This document shows positions 52,438 through 64,000 of a DNA stretch of 64,000 bases, piece after piece. The DNA comes from Corynebacterium doosanense CAU 212 = DSM 45436 (GTDB lineage: Bacteria > Actinomycetota > Actinomycetes > Mycobacteriales > Mycobacteriaceae): assembly GCF_000767055.1 (NCBI RefSeq), contig NZ_CP006764.1, positions 1,054,001 through 1,118,000 of the forward strand. Reading direction: 5' to 3'. Under the pieces are notes generated by a model. It saw nothing but the letters and a program-made list of their open reading frames with translations. It made no database searches and was not told the DNA's origin. Each line of letters begins with the position of its first letter. Position 1 is the first letter of the stretch. The position numbers were made by a program, and so were the translations under genes.

Positions 52438-53007
52438 TTAGCCGCGGCGCCAGCGTTCTTCTAGATCGCCCTGGATCGGCTCGTGCAGATCGGCGGCGGA
52501 CTCGTTGTCGTCGGCGGCGGCGTCGTCGAGTTTTGCCTCGATGCGTTCGAGGAGCGACTTGACGTCGTCAAGCTCCCGGCGCAGGTAGTCGCGGGACACG
52601 GTCTCGCCGAGGGACTGGCGCACGCTGGCGACCTCGCGGGCGAGGAACTCCGTGTCGGCCTTGGTGAGGTCGTCGCGGCGGCGGTCGGCGGCGAGCTGGA
52701 CCTTGTTGCGGTCCTCCTGCCGGTTCTGGGCCAGCAGAATCAGGGGCGCCGAGTAGGCGGCCTGGGTGGAGAAGGCCAGGTTGAGCAGGATGAACGGGTA
52801 CGGGTCCCACGCCCACCACCAGGCGCCGGCGTTGAGGGCGATCCAGATGACCACAAACACCGTCTGCCACATGAGGTAGGTTCCGGTGCCGAAGAACCGG
52901 GCCACCGCCTCCGCGCCGGCGCCGACCGCGTCGTCGCTGACGTTGAAGAGACTGCGTCGTTTGGCGTTGAGCGGCTTATCCAGGTCAGAGCCTTTGTAAT
53001 CAGCCAT
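52438..53007 (-). CDS. DUF1003 membrane protein
   Basis: 189 residues with two membrane helices (MWQTVFVVIWIALNAGAWWW and FILLNLAFSTQAAYSAPLILLAQNRQ), the DUF1003 hallmark, followed by a long charged helix (RREVASV-like, DDVKSLLERIEAKLDDA) that may be coiled coil. It overlaps the MgtE-like gene by 8 bp, matching the Rv1231c-Rv1232c pair. The function is unknown; the tight coupling suggests a complex with its neighbour. Confidence 0.85.
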   Translation of the reverse strand: MADYKGSDLDKPLNAKRRSLFNVSDDAVGAGAEAVARFFGTGTYLMWQTVFVVIWIALNAGAWWWAWDPYPFILLNLAFSTQAAYSAPLILLAQNRQEDRNKVQLAADRRRDDLTKADTEFLAREVASVRQSLGETVSRDYLRRELDDVKSLLERIEAKLDDAAADDNESAADLHEPIQGDLEERWRRG

Positions 53008-54325
53008 TGTTCACCTCCGGGGTGGGGTTCAGGCCGGAAGCACTGGACGTTGCGCGGGTCTCGGGGCGCAGTCCGGTCTCGCGCCAGTCCTCGGGGAGCA
53101 GGTGGTCGATGAGGTCATCGACGGCGACCGCGCCGAGCAGGTGGCCGTCGTCGTCGAGCACCGGGCCGCACACGAGGTTGTAGGTGGCGAAATACCGCGC
53201 GGCCGTCTCCTCGGAGTCGGTGGCGTAGAGGATGGGCAGGTCGTCGTCGAGTAGCCCGCCGATGAGCTCGGAGGGTGGTTCCCGCAGGAGTTTCTGCAGG
53301 TGGACGCAGCCAAGGTAGGGTCCGGTCGGCGTCGCCGTGGGGGGACGGACGACGAAGATCAGCGAGGCCAGCGAGGTGGGCAGTTCCGGGTCGCGCGCCA
53401 GGGCCAGTGCCTCGGCGACCGTGGTCTGCGGGGTCAGCACGAGCGGCTCGGGGGTCATCAGGGCGCCCACGGTGTCGTCGGCGAAGCTCATCATGCGGCG
53501 CACGGGAGCGGACTCCTCCGGGTCCATGAGCCCGAGCAGCACCTCGGCCTTGGCGTTGGAGAGCTCCTGGAGGACGTCGGCGGCGTCGTCGGGGTCCATC
53601 TCCTCAAGGACGTCCGCGGCGCGTTCGATGTCGAGGGTCTCCAACAGGTGGGCCTGGTGATCATCGGGCAGCTCGGCGAGGATGTCGGCGAGCAGCTCGT
53701 CGGACAGCTCCCGCGCGACCTGGGAGCGGCGGGCGGAGCTGAGCTCCTGGAAGGACGTGGCCGCGTCAGCCGGGCGCATGTCCTCGTAGGTGGCCACCGT
53801 GTCGGACACCGAGGAGTTCGACTCGACCACGGAGCCCGCGACGCCGTCGATGCTCAGCCACGGCAGGGTGCGCAGCTTGGGGGAGCGGCCGAAGCGGGTG
53901 CGGCCGGTGAAGACGGCGACCTTGGTGATCACCCAATCACGGGTGCGGGTGCGCTCGAGTTCCAGGTCCGCGATCTCCAGCCCTACGCCGTGCAGGTCGG
54001 CGTGGTCGGGATCGTCGGTGGAGACCTTGGAGCCCACCAGGTCACCCATGACGGTGAGCTCGGCGGAGCGCGGGGAGAAGGCACGCATGGAGACTGACCC
54101 GGTGTTGAGGGTGACGTCACCGGGTTCGATCTCGGAGATGCGCAGCATGGGGACGAAGATGCGGCGTTTGTTCACCAGCTCGATGACCAGGCCCATCGCC
54201 CGGGAGGTGGCGCCGGGGCGGACGTTGATGACCACATCGCGGACACGACCGATGATCTCAAAATCCGGGCCGCGGACCTGGAGGCCGACGAGCCTGCCGG
54301 CGTATACACGGGTGACTCCACTCAT
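53000..54325 (-). CDS. MgtE_N/CBS domain protein with N-terminal PRC-like barrels and no membrane domain
   Basis: 441 residues. Residues 1-165 look like two PRC-barrel-type domains (MSGVTRVYAGRLVGLQVRGP, GRVRDVVINV). Residues about 190-290 are the MgtE N domain of superhelical repeats (LLADILAELPDDHQAHLLET, VLEEMDPDDAADVLQEL). A CBS pair follows (VGALMTPEPLVLTPQTTVAEAL, PILYATDSEETAARYFATYN). The five transmembrane helices of MgtE are absent, so this is a cytosolic sensor-like module. It partners with the DUF1003 protein, with which its end overlaps. Confidence 0.85.
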   Translation of the reverse strand: MSGVTRVYAGRLVGLQVRGPDFEIIGRVRDVVINVRPGATSRAMGLVIELVNKRRIFVPMLRISEIEPGDVTLNTGSVSMRAFSPRSAELTVMGDLVGSKVSTDDPDHADLHGVGLEIADLELERTRTRDWVITKVAVFTGRTRFGRSPKLRTLPWLSIDGVAGSVVESNSSVSDTVATYEDMRPADAATSFQELSSARRSQVARELSDELLADILAELPDDHQAHLLETLDIERAADVLEEMDPDDAADVLQELSNAKAEVLLGLMDPEESAPVRRMMSFADDTVGALMTPEPLVLTPQTTVAEALALARDPELPTSLASLIFVVRPPTATPTGPYLGCVHLQKLLREPPSELIGGLLDDDLPILYATDSEETAARYFATYNLVCGPVLDDDGHLLGAVAVDDLIDHLLPEDWRETGLRPETRATSSASGLNPTPEVNNG

Positions 54326-54462
54326 GGTGGGAAAGCCTAGACGCTGGGGTCCATTTTCACTGATTCCGGATATCAGCGCCGAGCTGCTCCGGGAACAAAT
54401 CGGCCGTGACCTTCGTTGATACTACAAAAGAGGACTTCTACGAAAGGACCGGTACCGCACTC

Positions 54463-54975
54463 ATGGCCACCGTCAACAACATCCCGCAGCCCCGCGAACT
54501 CCCGGCCGGCTGGCCCGTCGGCAGCTTCAGCACCTACCAGGAGGCCCAGCGGGCCGTCGATACGCTCAGCGACAACAAGTTCCCCGTCGAGCACCTCTCC
54601 ATCGTCGGCGTCGACCTCGTGCAGGTGGAGAAGGTCACCGGGCGACTCACCTGGGGCCGCGTGCTCGCCGGCGGCGCGGCGTCGGGTGCCTGGATGGGTC
54701 TGTTCTTTGGTCTGCTGTTCAGCATCCTCGGTGGCCCGGTCCTCCCGGCCATCCTCTGGGGTGTCATTGTCGGTGCCATCTTCGGCATGGTCTTCGGCGC
54801 GATCTCCTACGGCGTCACCGGTGGCCAACGCGACTTCACCTCCGCCACCCAGATCGTCGCCGGGCGGTACGACGTCATCAGCGCCCCCGAGCATGCCACC
54901 GCCGCACGCGACCAGATCGCCCAGATGAGCCTGGCCGACGGCTCGGCGGGTGGCAGCACCAGCGCCGGACAGTAG
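54463..54975 (+). CDS. General-stress-type membrane protein (Rv1234-like)
   Basis: 170 residues. An N-terminal domain with WPVGSFSTYQEAQRAVDTLS and VEHLSIVGVDL resembles the general stress protein 17M-like module. Two membrane helices follow (ASGAWMGLFFGLLFSILGG and LPAILWGVIVGAIFGMVFGAISYG), then a soluble tail. GAAAGGA precedes the ATG at 54463 at a longish distance, and an upstream GTG (54406) is possible. The equivalent mycobacterial gene lies next to lpqY-sugABC; here it is followed by an OpuAC-like gene instead. Confidence 0.8.
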   Translation: MATVNNIPQPRELPAGWPVGSFSTYQEAQRAVDTLSDNKFPVEHLSIVGVDLVQVEKVTGRLTWGRVLAGGAASGAWMGLFFGLLFSILGGPVLPAILWGVIVGAIFGMVFGAISYGVTGGQRDFTSATQIVAGRYDVISAPEHATAARDQIAQMSLADGSAGGSTSAGQ

Positions 54976-54990
54976 TAGACTCCCCGGGAG

Positions 54991-55009
54991 AACGCGGGTA
55001 CTCCGCGTT
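54991..55009 (+). promoter_or_regulatory. Short perfect hairpin before the lipoprotein gene
   Basis: AACGCGG and CCGCGTT form a 7-bp stem with a GTACT loop. It lacks a T run, so it may be an operator or a leader structure rather than a terminator. Confidence 0.3.
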
Positions 55010-55039
55010 GACCTCTCACGCAGGAGCCTTCTGATCTTC

Positions 55040-55774
55040 ATGACTACCCGCCACCGACAGCACGTTCTCGCCGTCGCGGCGGTGGCGTTGGCGTCGGTGG
55101 CGGTGGCCTCCTGCAGCAGCGCGGAGCCGCACCGGGACATCAACCCGGACCGCGTGAAACCCGTCAACATCGGGGTGTCCCAGAATTCGGTGGAGCAGAA
55201 GGTGCTCGCGGAGATCTACGCGCAGGCGCTCGTCAACAGGGGCCGATCCGCCTCCATCACCGTCTTCTCCGCGGCAGGGCCCACCGGTCAGGTGGACGAG
55301 CTGGTCGAAGAAGATTCCGACCTCATCATCGGCTGCACCGGCGATCTGCTCGCGCAGACGGCCCCCGTCACCGCTGACGAGATCGCGGAGAAGGCCTCGG
55401 ATTCCGCGAATCCCAATGACGTGTCCATCAACACCGAGGTCTACGACGCACTCATGGCGTCCCTGCCCGCCCAGGTGACGGCGACGGACCCGTCCGGTGC
55501 CCAGGGCTGCGCCGACTCGGAGGCGCCGGAGCTCCCGCAGAACATCGTCCCGGTGTTCACCAAGACGGTCTTTGACGGCGCAGAGCGCAAGATCTTCGAC
55601 AGCTACACCAAATTCATCACCACCGAGCTGCTCACCGAGCTGGTGGACAACGCCCGCGAGTCCGGCTCCGTCAGCGAGGCCGTGGCGCAGTGGATGTCCG
55701 AGGCCGAGCTCTCGGGCGAGGTGGAGACAGGCCCCGACAACGGCATCGGCCTCGGTTACGCCGAGCGCTGGTAG
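55040..55774 (+). CDS. OpuAC-like substrate-binding lipoprotein
   Basis: 244-residue lipoprotein. The lipobox VASC (Cys25) is followed by PVNIGVSQNSVEQKVLAEIYAQAL, which resembles the start of glycine-betaine/choline binding proteins (OpuAC/ProX). No permease or ATPase gene is adjacent, so it is an orphan binding protein or has been recruited to another role. GCAGGAG lies 13 nt before the ATG. Confidence 0.72.
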   Translation: MTTRHRQHVLAVAAVALASVAVASCSSAEPHRDINPDRVKPVNIGVSQNSVEQKVLAEIYAQALVNRGRSASITVFSAAGPTGQVDELVEEDSDLIIGCTGDLLAQTAPVTADEIAEKASDSANPNDVSINTEVYDALMASLPAQVTATDPSGAQGCADSEAPELPQNIVPVFTKTVFDGAERKIFDSYTKFITTELLTELVDNARESGSVSEAVAQWMSEAELSGEVETGPDNGIGLGYAERW

Positions 55775-55873
55775 AAGACCGCTTCTCGACGCTCCTCCCA
55801 CCCCTTCGCGTTCAACTACCCCTGCCGCCGGTTCAACCTTGCGCTGAGGCCACGCGCCCGACCCAAGCGGAGA

Positions 55874-55921
55874 CGGCGAACTGCCCACCCCTCGGTGAAA
55901 CCGGGCGGTGGGCAGTTGCCG
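55874..55921. terminator. Bidirectional terminator hairpin between lipoprotein gene and odhA
   Basis: CGGCGAACTGCCCACC (55874-55889) pairs with GGTGGGCAGTTGCCG (55907-55921) with one bulge, a long stem of about 15 bp. It stands 13 bp from the odhA stop and about 100 bp from the lipoprotein stop, so it probably serves both convergent genes. The gap 55775-55873 holds no gene but has a decamer copy (55782-55791). Confidence 0.75.
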
Positions 55922-55934
55922 TGCTACCGGGACC

Positions 55935-59702
<3,768 letters not shown>

Positions 59703-59745
59703 GGCAGGGGCACTCCTCGATAAATTGTTGGCGTTGTAGTGCTAC

Positions 59746-59757
59746 GTGGTGAACCAC
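59746..59757. promoter_or_regulatory. Palindrome GTGGTGAACCAC upstream of odhA
   Basis: GTGGT and ACCAC form a perfect inverted repeat with a 2-bp spacer, 43-55 bp before the odhA GTG in its promoter region, a reasonable place for a repressor or activator site. It does not match the GlxR, RamB or DtxR consensus that I can recall with confidence. Confidence 0.35.
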
Positions 59758-59794
59758 CATAGCGTAATGACGGGAAGGACGAAGCCGCCCGGGG

Positions 59795-62700
59795 TCAGTC
59801 GAGATCGCTTGGGTCCTGCTGCATGGACCACAGGTGTGCGTACAGTCCGCCCTGGGTCAGGAGGGCCTCGTGGGAGCCGTCCTCCACGACCGTGCCGCCC
59901 TCGATGACGATGATGCGGTCGGCGCGCTGCGCGGTGGCGAGTCGGTGGGCGACGATCACCGTGGTGCGGCCCTCGGCCGAGCGGTCGGAGGCGTCGAGAA
60001 AGGCGGATTCGGTGGCGGGATCCAGGGTGGCTGTGGCTTCGTCGAGAAGCAGGACGTCCGGATCGGTGAGCTCGGCCCGGGCGAGGGCGATGATCTGCCG
60101 CTGCCCGGAGGACAGCCCGCGCCCGCGCTCGCCGACGGGGTGGTGGAAACCACCGTCGATCGTGGCGATGACCCCGAGCGCGCCGATCCGACGCACGGCC
60201 TCCTCGACCTCGGCGTCGGTGGCGTCCGGGCGCCCGTAGCGGATGTTGTCGGCGACGCTGCCCATGAACAGGTGCGCCTCCTGCGGCACCTGCACCATGG
60301 TGCGCCGCCAGTCGGGGAGCGGAAACTCCCGGATGTCCGTGCCTGATGCCCGCACGGCACCCGCGGTGGGGTCATAGAACCGTGCCAGAAGCTTGACGAC
60401 GGTCGATTTCCCCGCACCCGTCGGGCCGACGACCGCCACGGATTCCCGGGGGTTGATCCGCAGGTCGAGGTGTTCGGCCACCGTGGGTGACTGGTCGGAG
60501 TAGGCGAAGCTGACGTCGTCGAGCGCGAGAGTGCCGCGGGCATGCTCGCGGGCGTTCGGGCGGGTTCCGGAGTCGGTCACATCCGGCCGGCTCGCGAGGA
60601 GGTCGGTGATGCGGGTGAAGGAGACCTGGGCGCGCTGCCAGGAGTCGAAGACCATGCCCAGCTGCTGGATCGGGCCGTAGAGCTGCGAGAGGTACATGAC
60701 AAAGGCGACGAGCACCCCGGCGGAGAGGGTGTCGTCGGCGACGCGGGTGGCGCCGTAGCCGAGCACCAGCGCGGAGGTGATCTGCGAGATCGCCTGGATG
60801 CCGGGGAAGAAGACACCCACGGCGGTCTGGGCACGCATGCGCAGCCGGCGGTAACGCTCGGACTGGTCGTGGAACGTGCTCAGGGCGGGTCCGGTCACGC
60901 CGTGCATCTGGATCACCCGCAGCGCGGTGACCGATTCCTGGAAGGTGGCGTTGACCCGGGAGACCTGCTCGCGGGCCTCGGAGTACAGGCGTTTCTGCAC
61001 CCGGCGGAAGACGGCGGTGAGCACGGCGATGATGGGGATGGCCACCGCCGCGACGGCGGCGAGCGAGAAGTCGGTGGCGATGAGCATGCCCAGCACGCCG
61101 ACGAGTGTGCCCAGGGAGACCACGGCCTGGGCGAGCCCGGTCTGCAGGAAGGACGAGAGGGTGTCGATGTCCGTGGTCATGCGGGTCATGATCGATCCCG
61201 AGCGGGTCCGGTCGTAGTACGCCATAGAGAGCCGCTGTAGGTGCGCATAGCTGCGCAGCCGCAGGCCGTAGAGCAGCCGTTCTCCCGAGCGGGAGGTGAT
61301 CACGGTCTGCACAACGCTGGCCAGCCACGCGAGCACGACCACGGCGATGCCGGCAACCGCGACGATCCACAGCACGTCGGTGCGTCCCTCGCCGATGCCC
61401 CGGTCAATGGCCGTGCGCATGAGCAGGGGGAAGGCCAGCGACGCCAGCACACCGATGATCATCAGCGCGATGGAGGCGGTGATGAGCCAGCGCACGGCGG
61501 CAAAGAGATCGCGGACCTGGAAACGCTCGCGGTCCGAGCGCAGCACCGCGGTGTCCAGCCCGGGTTCCTCCACGGCGGGAGGAAGCCTGTCCACGTCCGC
61601 CAGCAGCTCCGGCGTGGCGGCGATGGAACGACCCCGCCCGCCGGTGGGCCCGACAATGATGTGCTCGTGGAAAGTGTCGTCGACCTCCGGCCAGAGATCA
61701 CCCGTCTCGCGGGGAGAGTCATCCAGGACGATCTCGGAGGCGCGGGGCTCCATGAACCGGCGGAACGGCTCGGAGTGCTCGACCTCCGACAGCGGGCCGA
61801 CGGCGACCGTGCGGCCGTGGTCGATGACGGCGACCCGGTCGGCGAGCACGAGCGAGGAGCGGCGGTGCGCCACCATGAGGATCGCCGTGTCGCCCAGCTC
61901 GGCGCGCAGGGCGTCGAGGATGAGGCGTTCATTGCCGGCGTCGATGGCGCTGGTGGCGTCGTCCAGGATGAGAACCTCCGGGCGCGCGAGGATCGCGCGG
62001 GCGAGGGCGACCCGCTGGCGCTGCCCGCCGGAGAGGGTGAGGCCCCGTTCGCCGACCACGGTGTCCATGCCGTCGTCGAGGCGCGCGATGAACTCCGAGG
62101 CCTGGGCGATGTCCGCGGCCCGGGCGACCTCCTCGTCGGAGTAGTGCGCTCCCATGGTGAGGTTCTCGCGGATTGACGCGGAGATGAGCAGCGCGTCGTC
62201 GAAGACGCAGGTGACCCGGGAGCGGATGTCGGCGTCGCGCAGCTCGGTGAAGGCCGCGCTGCCCCCGGGGCCCGAGAGTCGGAACTCGCCCGCGTCGGGG
62301 CAGTAGAAACCACCGGCCAGCTGCACCGCCATCGTCTTGCCCGCCCCGGGCGGGCCGATGAGCGCGAGCACCGAACCCGGTTCGGCGGTGAGTGTCAGCC
62401 CGTTGAGGATGCCGCGGAAGTGCACGTCATCCAGCTCGAGGCCGAGCGGGCCGTCCGGCAGAGCGACGGGGGAGGGCGGATCGGTGTGCTCGGGCGTGAG
62501 GGCGAGGACGTCGTCGATACGCTCCACCGAGCTCATGCCCAGCTGGATGGTGATGTACATCGAGGTGAGCAGGGACACCGTCGAGGTCAGTGTCATGAGG
62601 TACGCGGTGAAGGCGAAGAACGTTCCCACGGTGAGCTCACCCTGCCGGGTGAGCAGCGCGCCGAGGACGATGGTGATGATGAGCGCGATGCGCGGGAGCT

Positions 62701-63439
62701 CCGTGAGCAGCGGTTGGAACCGGGCTGTGAGTTTCGCCGTGCGCATTTTGATGGCGAAGAGCGCGCGAGACAGGGAGTCCAGGCGATGGGTCTCCCGGTC
62801 CTCCTGCGCGAAGGCCTTGACCACACGCACGCCGGAGACCGTCTGCTCCACGTGGGTGGCCACGTCGGCGGTGGCCTGCTGGGCAGTCCATGTCGCCGCG
62901 TACAGCGACTTCCGCGAGCGCCCGGCGAGCAGGATGAGCAGGGGCACGACGGCCAGGGCCACCAGCGTCAGCACGGGCGAGATCCCCGCCATGATGACCA
63001 GGACCAAGGCGAGCTGCACCACCCGGGAGATGAGCAGCGGGCCCTGGGAGATGACGGTCTGGAGGCCGCCGAGGTCACTGATCGCGCGGGAGACGACCTG
63101 GCCGGTGATGATGTTGTCCTGGCCGGGGCCGTCGAGACGCTGGAGCGTGGCCAGCAGTCGCACTCGGATGTCGTGCTGCGTGTCCACCGACAGTCGCGAC
63201 GCGCAGTAGCGCCGGACGAACTGGAAAGCGTACTCCGCCAGTGCGACGCCGATGAGCGTGACGACGACCCTGCTCACCGATCCGTCGCGGGCACCGGTGG
63301 CGACGTCGATGGCCGAGCCGGTGAGCAGGGGAACCGCTGTCTGCAGAGCGACGGCCGCCACCGCCGTGAGCACGGCGGCGGCGGTGATCCAGCGGCGCTG
63401 CTTCAGCGCGGAGAGGATGAGTCCTGTGCCGCGACTCAC
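59795..63439 (-). CDS. Single-chain double ABC exporter (TMD-NBD-TMD-NBD)
   Basis: 1214 residues: two complete half-exporters joined by a linker near 590-640. NBD1 has Walker A GPPGAGKT and signature LSGGQRQ, but Walker B is VLILDDATSAID (Asp instead of catalytic Glu) and the Q loop reads VFDD. NBD2 has GPTGAGKS, VPQE, the variant signature LSSGQRQ and intact LLLDEATATLD. This is the asymmetric pattern of heterodimeric exporters with one degenerate site. It probably exports lipids, drugs or peptides. The GTG start overlaps the upstream gene stop by 4 bp. Confidence 0.88.
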   Translation of the reverse strand: MSRGTGLILSALKQRRWITAAAVLTAVAAVALQTAVPLLTGSAIDVATGARDGSVSRVVVTLIGVALAEYAFQFVRRYCASRLSVDTQHDIRVRLLATLQRLDGPGQDNIITGQVVSRAISDLGGLQTVISQGPLLISRVVQLALVLVIMAGISPVLTLVALAVVPLLILLAGRSRKSLYAATWTAQQATADVATHVEQTVSGVRVVKAFAQEDRETHRLDSLSRALFAIKMRTAKLTARFQPLLTELPRIALIITIVLGALLTRQGELTVGTFFAFTAYLMTLTSTVSLLTSMYITIQLGMSSVERIDDVLALTPEHTDPPSPVALPDGPLGLELDDVHFRGILNGLTLTAEPGSVLALIGPPGAGKTMAVQLAGGFYCPDAGEFRLSGPGGSAAFTELRDADIRSRVTCVFDDALLISASIRENLTMGAHYSDEEVARAADIAQASEFIARLDDGMDTVVGERGLTLSGGQRQRVALARAILARPEVLILDDATSAIDAGNERLILDALRAELGDTAILMVAHRRSSLVLADRVAVIDHGRTVAVGPLSEVEHSEPFRRFMEPRASEIVLDDSPRETGDLWPEVDDTFHEHIIVGPTGGRGRSIAATPELLADVDRLPPAVEEPGLDTAVLRSDRERFQVRDLFAAVRWLITASIALMIIGVLASLAFPLLMRTAIDRGIGEGRTDVLWIVAVAGIAVVVLAWLASVVQTVITSRSGERLLYGLRLRSYAHLQRLSMAYYDRTRSGSIMTRMTTDIDTLSSFLQTGLAQAVVSLGTLVGVLGMLIATDFSLAAVAAVAIPIIAVLTAVFRRVQKRLYSEAREQVSRVNATFQESVTALRVIQMHGVTGPALSTFHDQSERYRRLRMRAQTAVGVFFPGIQAISQITSALVLGYGATRVADDTLSAGVLVAFVMYLSQLYGPIQQLGMVFDSWQRAQVSFTRITDLLASRPDVTDSGTRPNAREHARGTLALDDVSFAYSDQSPTVAEHLDLRINPRESVAVVGPTGAGKSTVVKLLARFYDPTAGAVRASGTDIREFPLPDWRRTMVQVPQEAHLFMGSVADNIRYGRPDATDAEVEEAVRRIGALGVIATIDGGFHHPVGERGRGLSSGQRQIIALARAELTDPDVLLLDEATATLDPATESAFLDASDRSAEGRTTVIVAHRLATAQRADRIIVIEGGTVVEDGSHEALLTQGGLYAHLWSMQQDPSDLD

Positions 63440-64000
63440 TTAGCGTCGGATTCGTGGACCTTTGAACCCTCGGTCATCGCGGAGAGGGCGAGGCGGTCAA
63501 GCTCCTCGTCCTCCTTCACGTCGCCGGTCAGGGACTTGTCGTCGGGCTCGTCGTCCTTGCGGAAGCGGTTGACCAGGCTGGCCAGCCCGTTCCTCTTCTC
63601 GGAGGGGTTCTTCGGCTCGTCCTTCGTGTCGCCGGCCGGGGCGGGCGCGGCGAACTGCGCGGGAACCGCACCGAGGGAGGTGGTGGAGTTTTCGATGAGG
63701 TCGCTGGCGAGGCGTCGGTTAGCGAGACCACCCAGCACGGCGCCGATGCCCAGCGGCATGATCTTGCCGACCCAGCTGCGCATCATGCGCTTGGAGACCT
63801 GCTTCAGCGCCATCTTGGTGAGGCGGCTGTTGGCGTTGCTCAGGGTCGGGGCGGAGAACTTGCCCAGGATGGTGCCGGGGGAGAAGGAGCCGGCCGAGCC
63901 GGGCTGGGTGATGTCACCGACCATGGCCTCGATGACCGCCACACCCTTGGATCCCAGCAGGGTGAGCAGCACCAGCGCACGACGACGCTCGGGGTTGCGG
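63436..64000 (-). CDS. C-terminal part of an unidentified protein, running off the window
   Basis: The reading frame continues past base 64000, so the start is missing; the visible part is 187 residues. It has a helical, weakly hydrophobic segment (RMMRSWVGKIMPLGIGAVLGGLANRRL) and an acidic tail (KDDEPDDKSLTGDVKEDEELD). The segment resembles the end of EcsC-type membrane-associated proteins, but that is tentative. The neighbour of kgd in M. tuberculosis is also a membrane protein (Rv1249c). It is translationally coupled to the ABC exporter (GTGA overlap). Confidence 0.6.
   Translation of the reverse strand, partial: RNPERRRALVLLTLLGSKGVAVIEAMVGDITQPGSAGSFSPGTILGKFSAPTLSNANSRLTKMALKQVSKRMMRSWVGKIMPLGIGAVLGGLANRRLASDLIENSTTSLGAVPAQFAAPAPAGDTKDEPKNPSEKRNGLASLVNRFRKDDEPDDKSLTGDVKEDEELDRLALSAMTEGSKVHESDAK

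Overview
The window is a high-GC, gene-dense stretch (about two thirds G+C by eye) of an actinobacterial chromosome, almost certainly Corynebacterium. The evidence is a fused E2-E1 2-oxoglutarate dehydrogenase (OdhA), mycothiol and succinylase-branch lysine genes, a gene order that tracks the M. tuberculosis Rv1165-Rv1249 segment (typA-lpqW-mshB-fdxC-dapC, dapD/dapE-LOG-folP2-gpgS, glgA/glgC, sigE-anti-sigma-tatB, mrp, odhA), and many apparent leaderless starts with a TANNNT box 6-8 nt upstream. No phage, insertion sequence or CRISPR array was seen.

Layout. 1-3.1 kb: 3' part of a selenocysteine tRNA followed by selA and selB, an accessory selenocysteine module. 3.1-12.6 kb: a mixed block with a Mug-type DNA glycosylase, a UvrA-like ATPase, a BCCT osmolyte carrier, an AEC carrier, a lipoate-protein ligase, a ZIP metal carrier and a DUF808 membrane protein. 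12.7-16.4 kb: DUF2218 gene, then a TPP riboswitch controlling ykoE-ykoD-ykoC (thiamine-precursor ECF transporter) and a coupled P-loop kinase-like gene. 16.5-21.9 kb: a complete oligopeptide/dipeptide ABC importer (lipoprotein, two permeases, fused double ATPase), with one terminator-like hairpin after the lipoprotein gene and a strong one at the end. 22-30.7 kb: DUF402 and secreted proteins, typA, lpqW, mshB, a membrane protein, ferredoxin, dapC, pseudouridine synthase. 30.8-34.8 kb: an accessory-looking block with a GtrA protein, a small XRE-regulator/membrane-protein operon (including a 54-aa gene), and a lower-GC pair encoding a DUF3558-like lipoprotein and a 588-aa WXG/ESX-like protein. 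34.9-43.2 kb: dapD, amino-acid permease, dapD paralogue, dapE, LOG protein, folP2, gpgS, DivIVA-type small protein, DUF3117, RlmA-like methyltransferase. 43.2-47.3 kb: glgA and glgC diverge, with a GH32-like gene downstream of glgA that lacks all three catalytic acids. 47.3-55.8 kb: DUF222/HNH protein, O-methyltransferase, sigE with its zinc anti-sigma factor, tatB, mrp, DUF1003, an MgtE_N/CBS protein, a general-stress-type membrane protein and an OpuAC-like lipoprotein. 55.9-64 kb: odhA, a one-chain double ABC exporter, and the C-terminal part of an unidentified protein running off the edge.

The genes serve central cell-envelope and intermediary metabolism (diaminopimelate, glycogen/maltose-1-phosphate, mannolipids, mycothiol, TCA cycle) with nutrient and osmolyte uptake added between.

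The most unusual signals are: (i) a decamer CGTCGA[T/G]A[A/C]G found 22 times on both strands, sometimes at the cost of rare codons; (ii) the GH32-fold apparent pseudoenzyme linked to glgA; (iii) the low-GC lipoprotein plus WXG-like secreted-protein pair; (iv) the kinase-like gene coupled to the TPP-controlled transporter; and (v) the asymmetric, one-chain ABC exporter.
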